This document shows, in pieces, positions 31,745-44,588 of a DNA stretch of 64,000 bases; position 1 is the stretch's first letter; each line of letters begins with the position of its first letter. The notes beneath the pieces were generated by a model. The model made no database searches and was not told where the DNA came from. It worked only from the letters and a program-made list of their open reading frames with translations. Source of the DNA: Schizophyllum amplum (Eukaryota > Basidiomycota > Agaricomycetes > Agaricales > Schizophyllaceae); assembly GCA_007026445.1 (NCBI GenBank), contig VDMD01000015.1, positions 597,553 to 661,552 of the forward strand, written 5' to 3'. A program made the translations under genes and the position numbers.

Positions 31745-34156
31745 ATGAGCGACCCTACTCCCTCCACGGACACGTCGCCTACGGACCAGAGTGCCCCATC
31801 CACTGTAGTGGGTGACTCGTCCGGACCACCTGCACTGTACCCTGCCTCATCCATGCTCACTGACCCCGCCCACTTCGTTTCCTGCGCACCCGGTATTTCT
31901 CTGCCCAGCCTCTCACTCGCTTCGTTCTCGAAACATCGCGTTCTTCCTATATCCCCGTCCAACTATTCGCGCCGTCGTCGCAGACAGTGTGGCATGTCAG
32001 TATCCATCCCATCGTCATGGACATGTTGCTAACATGACGGCCAACAGTCCCCGAGGTGTAACACCTCTTCGCATACCTCCAGGCCGAGTACAATACCCTC
32101 TGTCTGTCATCACCGTCACTCTGCTTTGCTTGTACTCACTGGTGCCAGGTACGAGCGTCAAAGTCAAGTAGGAGACTGCTGGGAGGCTATCGAACATCCA
32201 GAAGGGCTGCTCTATTTCACCTGGAATGAACGCGTACGTCCCTGCGCGTCGATATCCTAAGAAGTACGTTGATTCGAGTTGAACAGCGTATCTACACCGA
32301 GGCCGACATGGGGAATCTCGACGCTGCTGCCGACATCTATCTAGCTATCGCTGCCATCGACGACTTCCTCACCTCACATAAGATTGCATGGCCCGTAGGC
32401 GACGTCGACCTTGTCCTCGACCTGTACCCCGACGAGTACGTCTACGCCGACAGCGTCTGTAGCCATAACAGCGTTGAATGTGGCTTCTTGGACGGAGAGT
32501 GCCGGAGCATCGAGAAGTACTTCAAGGGCGCGTGCGGTTACTACTTCGTGCACCACGAGACGCGCGCGGTCTTCTGGTTCGACGACCTCCCGGCCTCGAC
32601 GATCCCGCACTGCGCGTGGGTGCCGGTGGAGGCTGCGGCACATCTGAGGCATGCGATACAAGCACAATACTGGTAAGGGGGTCGCGCGGACGTATGTGGT
32701 TGGTACAGCTGACTTCCTTGTAGGAGTCACTGCGCTTTCTTCCCTGACTGCCGGCCCTGCGATCGTGTACTGCTTGCTGAGCTGCACGCCTTGGTCGCCC
32801 ATGCGCACGGGGATCGCATTGTCTATACTCAGTCAGCTGCAGGTCCTTGGGGCAGAGAACAGCTCGATCGCCTGCTTCCTCTCCTGAGGAGCCTTTCCGG
32901 TGCGTCTATAGTCGGTCGGGCGGACTTATGACATGCTCAATATACTGACGGTAAATAGATTTCGGCGGTGCGGGCCTTGGCTGCGCTCGTATCGTGTTCG
33001 AATTTATGGCCGAGCATGGTGAGCCCATTGTCATAGCTTTCTGTCCATCCTTCCGTTCTCTATAAAGGTACTAATTATATACTGACACGGCCGTGCAGCC
33101 ATCCAGCGCTTCGTGCTGTTCTACGGGCAGCCCTCTGTCAAATTCCAAGCCAACAAGTCCCCATACGCGGCACAAGAGGCATATTTCTCCTGGCCCTTCC
33201 ACGTCGCGCGCTTCCTGCTGTTCTTTGTCACAGACGTATACATGCGCGATCTGGACGAGCTAGGCCGTGACGCACCGCTGCAGAATCACGAGTGGATAGC
33301 GTTCATGGAGAAGGCGATGACGGAGTGGCAGGAAATCACGCTTTATGTGAGTATTGGCGGATGTACGTGTGCGAGCGCTGACTTTCCTCAATACGTGCCT
33401 TCATCGACCTGGTTCAACAGAACACCGTCCTTCTGAACGCGAACATAGCACTGTTGACCATTCAGTCCGTTGACACGGATGGTTTGGAGCGACACACGCC
33501 ACTGCAGATGCTTAGCTACGCGTCTGTCATGTCAAGCGTGTGCGGGCTCGTCATCGGAATACTACTCCTTCGGCGGCACCGCACGAAAACAGTCCAAGAC
33601 AACATAGAGGCGGTGAGTGGACTCAATATACCCCCGCCAGGCATGCGTACACTCATACACGGATATTCAGCTAGGCTACCTCGCATCCCAGTATGACGAG
33701 AACACCGGCTATGGGCTTTTGTCTATCTTTTATAGCCTGCCATTCGCGTGCTTAATGTACAGGTACGTCGTATCACGTCCGCTCCTCTTTACTCGCCTCA
33801 TCCCAATAATCCTATCATCCAGTACCCTCGCCTTCTTCTCCGCCTTCCTCTTCATGGGCTTCCAGCGCTGCACTCCCGCACAAGCGGGCGCCCTTGCCGG
33901 GCTCGTTGTCCTGATGCTCGCTGTCATCGTGTGGTTCCTCGCTCGCACATGGCGCACGCCCAACGCGCCGCGCAGCATGACCGTGGCTGCGAGGGTGGTC
34001 TTTGTCGTGAAGAAAGCCCGCGCGTTCTTCCTCCGGCTGGCGGGTCGCGCCGGCACGTTTGTGCGGCCTGTGATGAGTCGATGGCATGCACGCGCGAGGC
34101 TGCCTCAGCGACAGCAAGTTCGCGTTGCGGGTGCCGATAAAGGGCAGCCTGTTTAG
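31745..34156 (+). CDS. Multi-pass membrane protein with WW-like domain (Agaricomycete family)
   Basis: Member of an expanded basidiomycete family of unknown function. Pro/Ser-rich N-terminus, then a WW-like module GDCWEAIEHPEGLLYFTW joined through RIYTEADM, a segment IDDFLTSHKIAW, and a second module-like GACGYYFVHHETRAVFWFDD. Four or more hydrophobic spans follow: FHVARFLLFFVTDVYM, VMSSVCGLVIGILLLRR, YGLLSIFYSLPFACLMY with STLAFFSAFLFMGF, and AGALAGLVVLMLAVIVWFLA. The tail is basic. Introns from about 32231 onward join in frame; the exon structure between 31990 and 32150 is uncertain. No enzymatic motif is visible. Family membership comes from the WW plus tail pattern and is moderately sure. 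Confidence 0.72.
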
Positions 34157-34741
34157 GCGCGACGGTGAGGCGTGAAGTGGCCCTCGATGCTTGCAGCTTT
34201 CCTTTGCTGCGTTTCTGCACGAACTCGTATACGCGCTCCTCGATTGCAATGTTCCTAGGTCTTGAACTTGAGCTAAGCTATGTCCACCCATATGCATGTA
34301 TTTGTATACTTAGTGTACCAGTAAAATTGAACTGGATGTCCGAATGCGACGCTTTAACACGGTCCTGCGATGTACGTCAATTTTGTGCGCATCGACTTCG
34401 ACATAGGCAAAGGAGGGAAAATATTGTAGCCGGTAGCCTCGAAAAGCAATGCGTAAATGGACAGCGAGGATGATTGACGGCAATGGGATGTGATGTGAAC
34501 GGCGTGCTGTAGAACGGATAGAGAGCGTGAACGTCGATAGTAATGTGATAATGTGAAGCGAGAGCGGTGGGGGAGGTCGTAAGCGGTATCGTGACTGTCA
34601 TGTAATTGTCATGCGGGAGCGGGTCGTCGGAATGGTGTTGGTACTGTTGGTCCTTCGGCAGGAAGACGGTGTGCGTGCGAGTAACCATGATAGTCGTCGT
34701 GCGTGAAGTCGTCGCGCGCGGGGTCATCGTCGACGGCAGCT
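34157..34741. other. Intergenic region between convergent genes
   Basis: About 580 bases between the 3' ends of the membrane protein and HMG-box genes, with no supported gene. Confidence 0.4.
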
Positions 34742-36705
34742 TTACGTGGCTGGTGGTGCAGGAGAGCCCCCCTCGTCGTCCCTGACGCGCTTGCGCGGGA
34801 CAAGGATGCGGTCAACTACGCTGATATCGCTATCCCTCGACGCCCTGTTCCCCATCGCAGACTTCTCGGACGCAGGACGCGTGGATGTCGCAAGAGACCC
34901 TGATCCACTTCCTCCGCTCTGCCATGGCGGGTCCGGGATCTGAATCTGCTTGTACGTGACGGCCGGCTCCATAATGACATCGCGCTTGGACTGCTCGCTC
35001 GACGTCGACGGTGACCGCGACCTAGACGACGCGGATGGTACGGGGGACACTGATGGCATGGGAGACGCTGATGGCATGGGGGATGCATACTGCATGGGGT
35101 TTGGCTCTGGCTTGTCGGATGGGGAACCAGCAGGATCCTCCTCTTCCTCGTGACTTTGCATCGTCTCAGAGCGATGCAGCCACGCAGGGGTAGGCGACCT
35201 GTCGGGCCCGACCTGTGGACGGTAGATGACCCGCGGTGGTTGAAATCCAGGGCGCGGACCTCCCGCTATAGTTTCATGAGGTCAGAAGAGCACGAACCGA
35301 TGCAACGATGTGTACGCACAGCCATCAGCATAAACCGGAGGTCTATATGCCTTGAATTGCCACTCCGGGTCAGGCGTGCGCTCGTATTCAGGAGGAGTAT
35401 CTGCTCGGGAGGAGCCCTCGGCCGGTGGGACGCTCTGGAGGCGACGCCGGTCCCCATACTCTATGACGGGATTGTTCTGCTCAATATCCTGGCCCTCCAG
35501 GTCCCTCCAGCCCTTGACCTGCGCCGTGTACGGGTCGAACGCGGAGACATACATGGTTTTTCCTGTGCCCCCGTTACAGTACGGTTCCTGAATGAGCATC
35601 ATTCCATCCGATTTGCGACGCCGCTTGCGAGGTCGATGTACTGTATTGACTGAGTCGATGGCGACAAGCCCTGGTGTCGCTTGTGGCGCCGTAAGCGGCT
35701 GCGTGGGTGGACTTGTCGTTGATGTAGACGGGTCCGGGGGCGGCGATGGACGGAGTGTGGGGTCGGGCGGTGGAGGAGTAGCATGGTTCGCTGAATTAGT
35801 TGCCGGAGGGGGCAGATAGCCCGACGAGATGAGAGATGAGAATGAAGGCAGTCGCTGGCCCAGCGCCGGCTCGGGGAGTGAAGATGACCCAAGGTAGGCA
35901 GTGAGATCAGCAGAAGGCATGGTGGCAAGACTCTGCGACCTTGGCCGGTAGTTGAGATCCCCGGGCGCCACAGGGTTAGGTAGGTGGCTGGAGGACGACG
36001 ACGACGCAGCGAGCAGATGGTTGTAGGGTCCGTAGGGTCCGTAAGGTCTGGCCGGCGCATGGCCTTCGAGTTTCTGATAAGGACGTGGTAAGACGGAGCC
36101 AGCGTCCGCAAATTGCCCGCGAGGGTCCGCTGCTGGGATAAGTAAAGCTGTCAACCGGGTGTAAAGCGTAGTAGAGGTCTTTCGTCATACCAAGTCCGTT
36201 GGCTGCCGCAGCAGCTGCTGCTGCTTCTGCCTTAGAGCTACCCTTGGCTCGTCCCCCTTTCATTTTCGGTTTCTGCTCCTTCGGCGTCTCCGGCTTCTCT
36301 GGCTTCTCCTTGCCCTTCTGCATTGGCTGATACTTGTAGTCGGGATACATTCGTGCGTGCTGCATCTGAGCATTGTCTGCAACCCGCTTCCAAGACATTC
36401 TCTCCTCCTCGTCGAGTGCCTTCCATATCGGTTCTGCAGGCGGAAAGTCACAAGTGCGGTGCGCTGTGTTGCAAGGAATACGCACGGCAGATTGCACTGA
36501 CGACTTGTTGCGTTGCGCTCTTCTTGAATTCGGCTTCATTAGCCTTGTGAAAAGCGGAGCGCCATATCATCCAATTATTCGGAGGTCGTTTTATGTGACC
36601 GGTCTTCTTTGGGTCCTCTTTTGGCACCCAGACGTAGTCGCGAGACTCCGGCAGAATATACGTCTTGCCAGTGCTTTCTTCAAAATATTGGCGGTCCCCG
36701 GACAT
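34742..36705 (-). CDS. HMG-box transcription factor
   Basis: Sequence-specific HMG-box protein of the fungal mating/Ste11 type. ATG at 36705 (MSGDRQYFEESTGKTYILP). The box starts HIKRPPNNWMIWRSAFHKAN and crosses an intron (gtgcgt to cag) into PIWKALDEEERMSWKRVAD, ending MYPDYKYQP. It is followed by a Lys/Glu-rich stretch and a long low-complexity Pro/Ser region, a nuclear-localisation-like RPRKRRRKSDG, and a final exon with SP repeats (SASPMPSVSPVPSASS) and KRVRDDEGG. One base is out of frame near 36125 (HPVDSFTYPS versus the following ADPRGQFADAG). The box is complete, so DNA binding is expected; targets are unknown. Confidence 0.83.
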
Positions 36706-37485
36706 GCTATGCAAAGGAAGAGATTAGAATCCGCGTTGAAGGGAAGATTATGTCCGGGAACGTGGTTATGTTGTTGCGCATTGTTCTGCCTCGTGGACCG
36801 TCATACTAGCCGACCTTTCTTGGAGGCGCAAGTCCGGTCCCGTCTTTACTGTCTAACGCGCGAGGTAGACACATAGAAGTGAAGCATGCACTCACGTAGC
36901 TCTGAGAGTTCTTCCACGTCGTAACTCGTGGCAGTGGCACCCTTTGTCCCGCTCGACTACCGGATTTGGGGAACAATGGAGGGGTTTGGGAGGCGCAAGC
37001 AATGGCCGGGAGGGAATTGCCTAGTGCAAGAAAAGGCGCTGCCAAAAGATATGCGAATGAAAAGACAGCTCCGGTGCCACCGATGCGACCACAGATGATG
37101 GGAAAAGAGGAAGAAAACGAATTGTCGGCGGGCCATTTCCCCAAATGGCCGACAATCAACAATGGACAACCAATCAGATCGTACGCGGAGGCAAACGGGA
37201 ATTTCCGGGTTGTTTCGCACGCCTTCACTTTCCTAATGCGGGTTTTATTGTGTGCGCTCACCAGTGACGATCAAGCGCTTGGCTGCAGCTTGGGACACGG
37301 CTGCACCAACGCCTAGCACATCGACGTTCCCGGTGCTCACGGTCTCTTGCGCGACGTACAGAACGACTGGACCGCGTCCTATCCCTTCCACAGCGACACC
37401 TAAACGGACTCTTCACGACTATAGCCAACGACTCTGTACATGATCTGCTAGAGCATCGGCTGCCGACAGCGCAATTACAGGCGAC
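36706..37485. other. Divergent promoter region of HMG-box and TMEM184 genes
   Basis: About 780 bases between divergent starts. Short frames on both strands lack protein character. An upstream non-coding exon of the HMG-box gene is possible because CATAG precedes its ATG. Confidence 0.4.
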
Positions 37486-40400
37486 ATGAACGAAGAGAGA
37501 TGCTACAAGGAGGTTGCGCCGGACGGCCCGTCACTCCTTCAGGACGGGAATCTTGTCTTCCAAGGTGTGCCAAATGCATCGAGGCCATGGATTGATTGAC
37601 CAACTCAGATTCAGCGCATCATGTTTGTCATTACTTCGGACATCTAAAACCCAAGCAATCTAAACGGTATGCAGATTGGGTGGATCGTAGCCGGCTTTTT
37701 CACTCTCATCGCCTGCGGCGTGTCCTTCTGGCTCATAGACAAGCACCTCCAGTGGTACACCAATGTGCGTCGAGCCCGTCAATCTTACACGCTTTCACTG
37801 AACCTCTTTGACATAGAAACACGAGCAACGACGTATGCACATAACACGCTTTTTTTACCACCTACAGACCTGATATTTACTCCTAGACATCGTCCGCATC
37901 CTCTTCCTGGTCCCCATATACGCGGTGGTCAGCTTAGCATCCTACTTTTTCTGGGTGTGCTTATCATTCTTGACGTCAAGCTGAGATCCACGCTCACAAT
38001 GCTGTCCCAGAATCACTCGACGCCCATCATCCTTGTTCGAGATTGCTACGAGTCGACCGTTCTCACGTCCTTTTTCTACCTGCTCCTGCTGTACTTGTCC
38101 CCCGATCCCCAAACACAGCAGATCATCTTCGCCAGGGAAGGCCTATCCTACGAAGCAGACAGACAGGCCATCTTGAACGGGACCGAGACTAAGAAGTGGG
38201 TACTTCCATTAGGTTGGGTTAAGTGGAAACCTGCGGTGCGTGCGCGTTGTTTAGTGCCCGAAAGCCCTCACTTATCGTTTCTGCTAGGATGGATTGTACT
38301 TCTTGCAACTAATGAAGTGGGCGGTCCTTCAGTACTGCCTCGTCCGACCACTGTACGTTACAATTAGCCCGCTTCTCCGTAGGTCCTGATCGGCATGTTC
38401 TCAGATGCACCCTGGCAGCGGTAATCTTGGACTACGCCGGCCTGTACTGCGAGGAATCCTGGGGCATAGGCTGGGGGCACATCTACGTACGTATCCCTTG
38501 GATTTCATGTCCCTCGACCGGCCACTGACGAATATGCGAAGCTCACGATCATTATCTCGCTATCGGTCACGGTGGCCATGTACTGTCTGCTCCAGCTCTA
38601 TGTCTCTGTATCGGAGTACCTTGCGCCTCAGAAACCGCTGCTCAAGCTCTTCGCCATCAAAGCTGTTGGTGGGCGTAAATTCTTCCGACATATCATCCGC
38701 CGCTGATAGATGCAGTCTTCCTCACTTTCTGGCAAGCGACCTTTCTGTCGGTTCTCACTATGTTTGGCGTTGTCAAGGATGTGAGTGATATTGTCATGGT
38801 AAAAACCCAGGCTGACGAGCTTTGCACAAGACCAAATACATGACCGCCGCCGACATCAACATCGGTATCGGGGCACTATTGGAAACCTTCGAGATGGCGT
38901 ACGCTCTGCCACAACACCTCACTGTATCGAGTTTGACCTTCGCACAGTTGCTTCGCTCTTCTGCACGTCAAGGCGTTCACATACAAGGCTTACAGGCCAT
39001 ACCACCCGCCGGATTCGACGGTCCCACCGCCGGAGCGGACTCCCAGATTACGGTCTCTGGGACATGCGTTCGACTTCCGCGAGACATTGCGCGAGATCTG
39101 GGTCGGCTGGAAGTACATGTGGCAGAAGATGCACGGCCGCGAACCGAAGCTGGACGTCCCCGCCAAGCGGCAGACGTACTACGAAAGCATCTTCGGGCGT
39201 CCCAGAATTGCGGACATACCAGCGCCTAGCGGCAATGTCAGTGGAGACAAGAAGCAGCCGCCGAGCCCGGTCCCGGAAAAGAGGAGTCGGGGCGTCTACC
39301 AAGATGGCGCAACGCTGCCGAATGTCCAGCCGGACGATTTGCACGATGATCTTGGTTCGGCAGAGCGTCAGTGGTTGGGCGACGGCGACTCTCAGAAATA
39401 CGGCCTCAATGTCGGATATCTGCAACGCGAGCCCAGCGAAGGCCTAGAAAAGCAAATTGAGAAGGAGCTCCTCAGGCGAGGCTATACGGACCGTAGGTTA
39501 TTCTGTCGCGAAAAGTTCGTGATGCTGACGAAGCGATAGATATACCTGGTCGTGGGCATATAGGAGCATACCGAGATAGTGATCATCGCCAGCAACGCTC
39601 ATGGTGGCGCAGCATCTACCATCGTGTCTCGCAGACCGGGCAAGATTCAGAGGACCCTTATGCACCTACGGACTCGCGGAATCATCCCTGGATGCCCTCT
39701 CGAACAAGGGGTGGCCAACATCGTCCTATGGATAGGAAGGACGGCGGAATGGATCGACACCTCCTGAGCGGCGACCTCGACCTTGATGACCCTCCGCCTC
39801 CTACTTTATGGCACTCGCGACAACGAGCACGGGTACATTCGCGAGAGCGCTATACTGCTGTCAACGATGCCGATCTTGACGATACCGTGGCACCTCTGTC
39901 GCTCTTCAAGCAACGTGGAACATCGTCTCGCCCATCTCATGCCCGCGAAGACGCGACTGCGCACACACCTCACCGACCATACTTGCAACCCTCTCCCCAG
40001 CCTCACGCCCGCCCATCGCTGGATCGTGCTGATAGCATGATGGCGCGAGTGTTCCCTCACAGTCAGAACCCATCCTCGACCGAAGTCCATCATGCAGCGG
40101 ACAGCGTGCAGTCCCTACCCTCCGTCTCCGCAGATGGTGTGACGCCGTCACGGGCTACTCCGCGTGCGCGGCTGGTGTTGGGAAGCCCCATGCCGGCGGG
40201 TCTATCTATGGCGGGTGAACGAGTGGCAGGAGCACAGGTGGCGGGTCCAAATGTTGAAGCGCAAATGGCAGAGGTGGTGCGGTCCATGCCCGTAGCCGTC
40301 CAACCTGGAGTAGGACGTTCCGGGATGTCCGCACCTGAGTACCCGACACAGGCGTACTCTCCAGTACATTCTCCATTGAGCGCTACTCATTCGCCTCGGT

Positions 40401-40963
40401 CTTACGCCCCTACCTCTTCTACCTCGCCGCGCTCATCGCAGCCGCCCCGTGGCGCACGGTCTCCTCGGCATAGCTCCAAGCGCTCTGTAGGTCATATGTA
40501 TAGCGACGTCGCCCAGCTCTCGAGTCTCGGCCCGCTTGACGACGCGAAGAGCTCGCATGTGTCGAATCACAGTCGGCCCAAGTCTAAAGGCGACATCGGC
40601 GTGCGCCTCTCATCCAATGACATTCCACTGCCAGCACAAACGTCGAATAGCAGGCGGTACAGTCAAGATGCATCTCGATATTCGGCCGGCGCATCGTCTG
40701 GCCTCAATGACGTCCCAGAAGGCGCTGCCTTGCGCGCCTACAGTCACCCGCGCTCACCTGACCTCCGCAGTGCCGGCGCGGCGCACTACCCTGGCCTTTT
40801 CTCTCCCAGTCCTCCTCGTTCGCCCAAGAACCGACCGGTCCCCCAGATGCCTACACCATTGGCACGGCCGGCTAGTCAAGTCCAGCACCTCAACACCCCA
40901 CCCGAACGACCGTACGACCCGCTGAACTTGGGCGGTGACATCTACTTTGCACGACCCTCATGA
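37486..40963 (+). CDS. TMEM184 / organic solute transporter alpha (DUF300) family protein
   Basis: Seven-span membrane protein of the Ost-alpha/TMEM184 family; in fungi its transport role is not settled. Start MNEERCYKEVAPDG at 37486. Two micro-exons, 8 bases (37615-37622) and 16 bases (37817-37832), are required to read VFQAHHIGWIVAGFF and YTNKHEQRHIVRILF. Core segments: FLVPIYAVVSLASYFFW, LVRDCYESTVLTSFFYLLLLYLS, KKWVLPLGWVKWKPADGLYF, VILDYAGLYCEESWG, LTIIISLSVTVAMYCLLQLY, KPLLKLFAIKAVVFLTFWQ, and DINIGIGALLETFEM. A cytosolic tail of over 550 residues, Ser/Pro-rich, ends at 40963. All joins checked keep frame, a contrast with its neighbours. Confidence 0.9.
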
Positions 40964-41477
40964 CACTCATGACCTTGACGGCAAGAGCAGGCCTATGCGC
41001 TACTTGCAACACGACTAGTCTCTACTTACGACCCAGGATTCTTGCAGGATTCTACTTACTCATTTGTATCGCGCGTATCTGACGAATCTTACTTATATCT
41101 AACTTTAACGCGTAATTCTTTGGTGTAATCCAAGTGGCGCGACCTGTAGATCCGTGGCGTGAGCTGCAGCAGGCGGGACAGATACCAGTGCGACCTCAAT
41201 CCTGCCTCAATCCAACCTTAATCAACCGGAATCGAACCTCAAATTTCAATCAGACTTCAAAGCTTCATCAACGCCGAAGCCACGTGTTGCGTATTTATCT
41301 CCGCGGACTTGGGAACCGAGGTCCCGCGTTTTCCCCTTGTCCTCCCCGCATGCGTTGACGTCGTCTCGCGGCCAGCCATAGCTGTGATACCTGATTCAGT
41401 CTCGATACTCTCGATATCTGGCTACCGCGAGGTTGCCAACAACGACGACGACACCCATCGCGAACTGACAAAGCACA
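40964..41477. other. Intergenic region between TMEM184 and F-box genes
   Basis: About 510 bases between two same-strand genes. A run of AACCTCAA/TTCAA motifs around 41200-41270 probably belongs to the F-box gene promoter. Nothing else recognised. Confidence 0.4.
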
Positions 41478-43250
41478 ATGGCCAACATCGTCTCCCGCCC
41501 GTCGCGCTCCTCGCCAGTCACCGCTGCCGAGCCGGACCACCCATGCTATACCCCGCAGCCATCGTCGAGAAAACTCCCTCTCGTAAGGACGAGGATATGC
41601 CAACACTGCGACCACACCCTAGTGTGCGAGAACAGGGACCTTAAGAAGGCCATCCAGCCCGTGTACGCCGCCCTGCGCGAAGGCGTCTCCCGTATGCATG
41701 TCAATGCAGACGCCGTCGTCAAGCAGATCGCAGTCTACGACTCCGACATAGGGCTCTACGACGACGAGATCACGGAGTTGGAGAGGTCATGCGCGTGCTG
41801 AAGAGCAAGCGAGGAGAGCTCCAGCGAGTCGCGGACGCAAATCGATCCCTCATCTCCCCCATCCGCCGCCTTCCAGTCGAGATCCTCACCACGATATTCC
41901 GCTACACTCTGGACGGGCCGGACATGCGCCTGCCTCTCACCGTGCGCAACAACTTGTGCCAGAAAGTCTGTCATTCGTGGCGAACAATCATCCTCTCCAA
42001 CCAAGCCGAATTCATCCCCCACCTGGTTGCGCGCGGCCAAACCCCCGAGAACATCGACCGCCGTCGCCGCGCACTCCATGAGCAGCTCGCAATTACCGCC
42101 CCGAAGCCCATATCGCTAGCGATCGAGGATTTCAGCAGCATTCTCATGCACGGCGGTGACCGCGAGGATTACGGACTTCCGGTGCAGCAACCCATGATCG
42201 AAGACCCGCTATTCACCAATTCCCACCGTTGGCGCTCTTTGAAGATGTCCCTAGGCCCGCGCTCCTTCCGCCACCTCCTCGAATTCGAAGGCTCAGTCTC
42301 ACAGCTGACAACCCTGTCCTTGTCTGCCGACCGGCCATTCCCAGGGGAAGATTTCGGCGCCGTGTCCGAATTGCGGTTGTTCGCAGACGCACCGCGGCTA
42401 AAGAAGGTCATGCTGTGTCCGCCGTTCTATCCGGCCCGCGTGTTGCTGCCGTACGCCCAGCTTACGCATTTGACGGTCATCGGCATGGAGTGGTCACATA
42501 TCGCGTACCTCTTCCAGCACTGCAGCAGCCTCGTCCTAGCACGCATATATGCGGGGCGAGGTCCTCTGCCCACGGACGGTATCGCGGAGACATGTGCGAC
42601 GGCCCTTGACCTCGAGACAAATTCGCACACGTTCCTTCCACAAACGCCAGCACCCGTCCTCCGCTCGTCGTTCAGCGTGCTCGAAGCGCCGCGACTGACC
42701 AAGCTTGTCCTGCATAGTCTGCCGGACTGCGACGCGCTCGAAGACATGATACAGCGCTCAGGCTGTAAGATCACGACGCTGTGTCTGAGCTTGCGGTTCC
42801 TGCGTGGGACGACTGTGAATGCGGAAGTGGTGCGACGGGCTGCTCGACCTGATGCCTCATCTGCGGACCTTCGAGGTCACGCTCGACGTGCTGGAAGGCG
42901 CGGCGACGTTCATCCAGCTACTCTTCGCCGAAATGAGCGTCATGATCAACGAGGACAAGACGGAGCCCCGGGTGCTGCCTTTGTTGCGACGCTTTTCGTT
43001 CACGCTCATCGGGCGGCGCCCTGTGTGCGACGAGGAGCTCGTGCGCGTCGTGGAGGCGCGGATGCGGTGCGTCGAGTTCAGGTGCCTCAACGTGAAGTGT
43101 CCCCTTCCAGAGCAGCGCATTGAGCAGCTCCGGGAGTGCTCGGAGCGCGGACTAGAGGTGTACGGCCTGAAGGACTGCGACTTGAAGTTCGTGGCCTTCA
43201 ATCGAGGAATGGCGAGTAGTGCACGTCTCGCGACATACTTCGGTTTGTGA
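41478..43250 (+). CDS. F-box/leucine-rich-type protein (frame-shifted)
   Basis: Basidiomycete F-box protein, presumed substrate receptor of an SCF ubiquitin ligase. From ATG 41478: a Cys pair (CQHCDHTLVC), a coiled-coil (DEITELER, KSKRGELQRVADANR), then the F-box ISPIRRLPVEILTTIFRYTL with CHSWRTI, and weak leucine-rich repeats to LKFVAFNRGM. There are no introns. Two single-base shifts interrupt it: at about 41790 (ITELER into MRVLKSKRG) and about 42817 (RGTTVN into KWCDGLLDLMPHLRTF). Each side of both breaks is clearly the same protein. It could be a genuine pseudogene of a large family, but the same kind of break occurs in single-copy genes here. Confidence 0.75.
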
Positions 43251-43708
43251 ACGATTTTACAGTATCTCGACCTCCACCTGCCTGCCTTCTGAGGGACTTT
43301 TCGTCGGATGATTATGTTATGCCACAGCCTGGCCACAGCGCCGTGCATCTTACAGTGCTTATATCCGTCCGCAGCGACCGGACACATGTAAAGTACTCGC
43401 CGTTGTATATGTATTGAACTGTCGTCAAATGGACTCGCACCGCACTTACTGAAGTTGACTGGACAGTGGAAAACTGCTAAAGAAACCTAGGCCTGAGCGC
43501 TGCATAGCCGCCGTTATGGGTCCAGCCTACGTGTGCACAGCCACTGTCGTCCCTAATTCACGTGGTGGATGACATCACCGGCGCCATGGAATGGCTGCGC
43601 CAATTGTTCATTGCGAGCGTGAAGTCTAGGCTCCGCGATCCATTCTGTCTCTTTCTCCCTCACAATCGCTCTCTTGGGTCCTTTATATTCTCTAATACAG
43701 CTCGTGCA
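43251..43708. other. Intergenic region upstream of DUF4112 gene
   Basis: About 460 bases. The reading frame of the DUF4112 gene is open back to 43562, but the in-frame ATG at 43709 follows a T/A-rich leader and is the better start. Confidence 0.4.
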
Positions 43709-44588
43709 ATGAGCGGCCTCATGGGAAAAGCGGGCAAGATGCTCTTCGAGCGACATATGGAGAGTTACTCGCCAGCAGACCCGATGTACGAGGAATACGT
43801 CGATGCCAAGGGCAGGACGAAGAGGAGAAGAGTGCGTCGCCATCCATCTTTCCAATCGCCGTCAGCTGAACTCTCCGTAGCGCAAGATACCTCCTGGCTT
43901 GTCGAAGCGCGATGCGAAGATCTTGAAGTCCGTGCAGCGCCGGGCGCACTACCTCGACAAAGGCTTCTCCATGTGCGGCATGCGCTTCGGCTGGACGTTC
44001 ATCATCGGTATCATCCCCATGGCGGGCGATATTGTGGACGCCACTTTGAACTACACCCTCGTCGTTCGAAAGGCGAGGAAGGCAGAGCTTCCCGCATGGC
44101 TGGTGCGCCGCATGCTCATGAACAACGCGGTCAGCGCGGGTGTTGGCCTCATTCCCATAGCCGGCGACATCGTCCTTGCGGCCTTCAAGGCCAACAGCCG
44201 CAATGCTGCTCTGCTTGAGGAGTTCCTACGTATTCGCGGGGAGGAGCTCCTCAAGCTGCAGCAGCAGGGTGTCAACCCCGCGCAGGCCTCGAAGCCGACC
44301 GGCAAGCTGGGAGGGAAGGGGAAGGGCATGGTCGCTCATGGCGTGACGAAGGCGGACGCAGAGCAGGTCAAACCGGGAGCCGGTGCGTCGTCGCGCCCGG
44401 CGCCGCAGACCATGCTCAGCACGGAGACGACCACGTCGGGCAAGAGCAAGAAGAGTTTCAAGTCGTGGTTCGGTGGAGGTGGCAGCCAGAAGGACAAGAG
44501 CAGGGGCAAGCAGCTCGCGCCGGTGCCTCCTGTTCCAGGCGACAGAGGCAGGTTCGTGGAGAACCTCAACGACGGAGGCGGCCGGTAG
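43709..44588 (+). CDS. DUF4112 domain protein
   Basis: Protein of the DUF4112 family, function unknown, probably membrane-associated. Exons 43709-43831 and 43881-44588 join in frame to 276 residues. The domain contains two related hairpins, FIIGIIPMAGDIVDATLNY and VGLIPIAGDIVLAAFK, each with IPxAGD, separated by RKARKAELPAWLVRRML. The C-terminal third is Gly/Lys/Ser-rich (GKLGGKGKGM, KSFKSWFGGGGSQKDK) and probably disordered. Start chosen at MSGLMGKAGKMLFERHMESY. No neighbour suggests a role. Confidence 0.88.
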
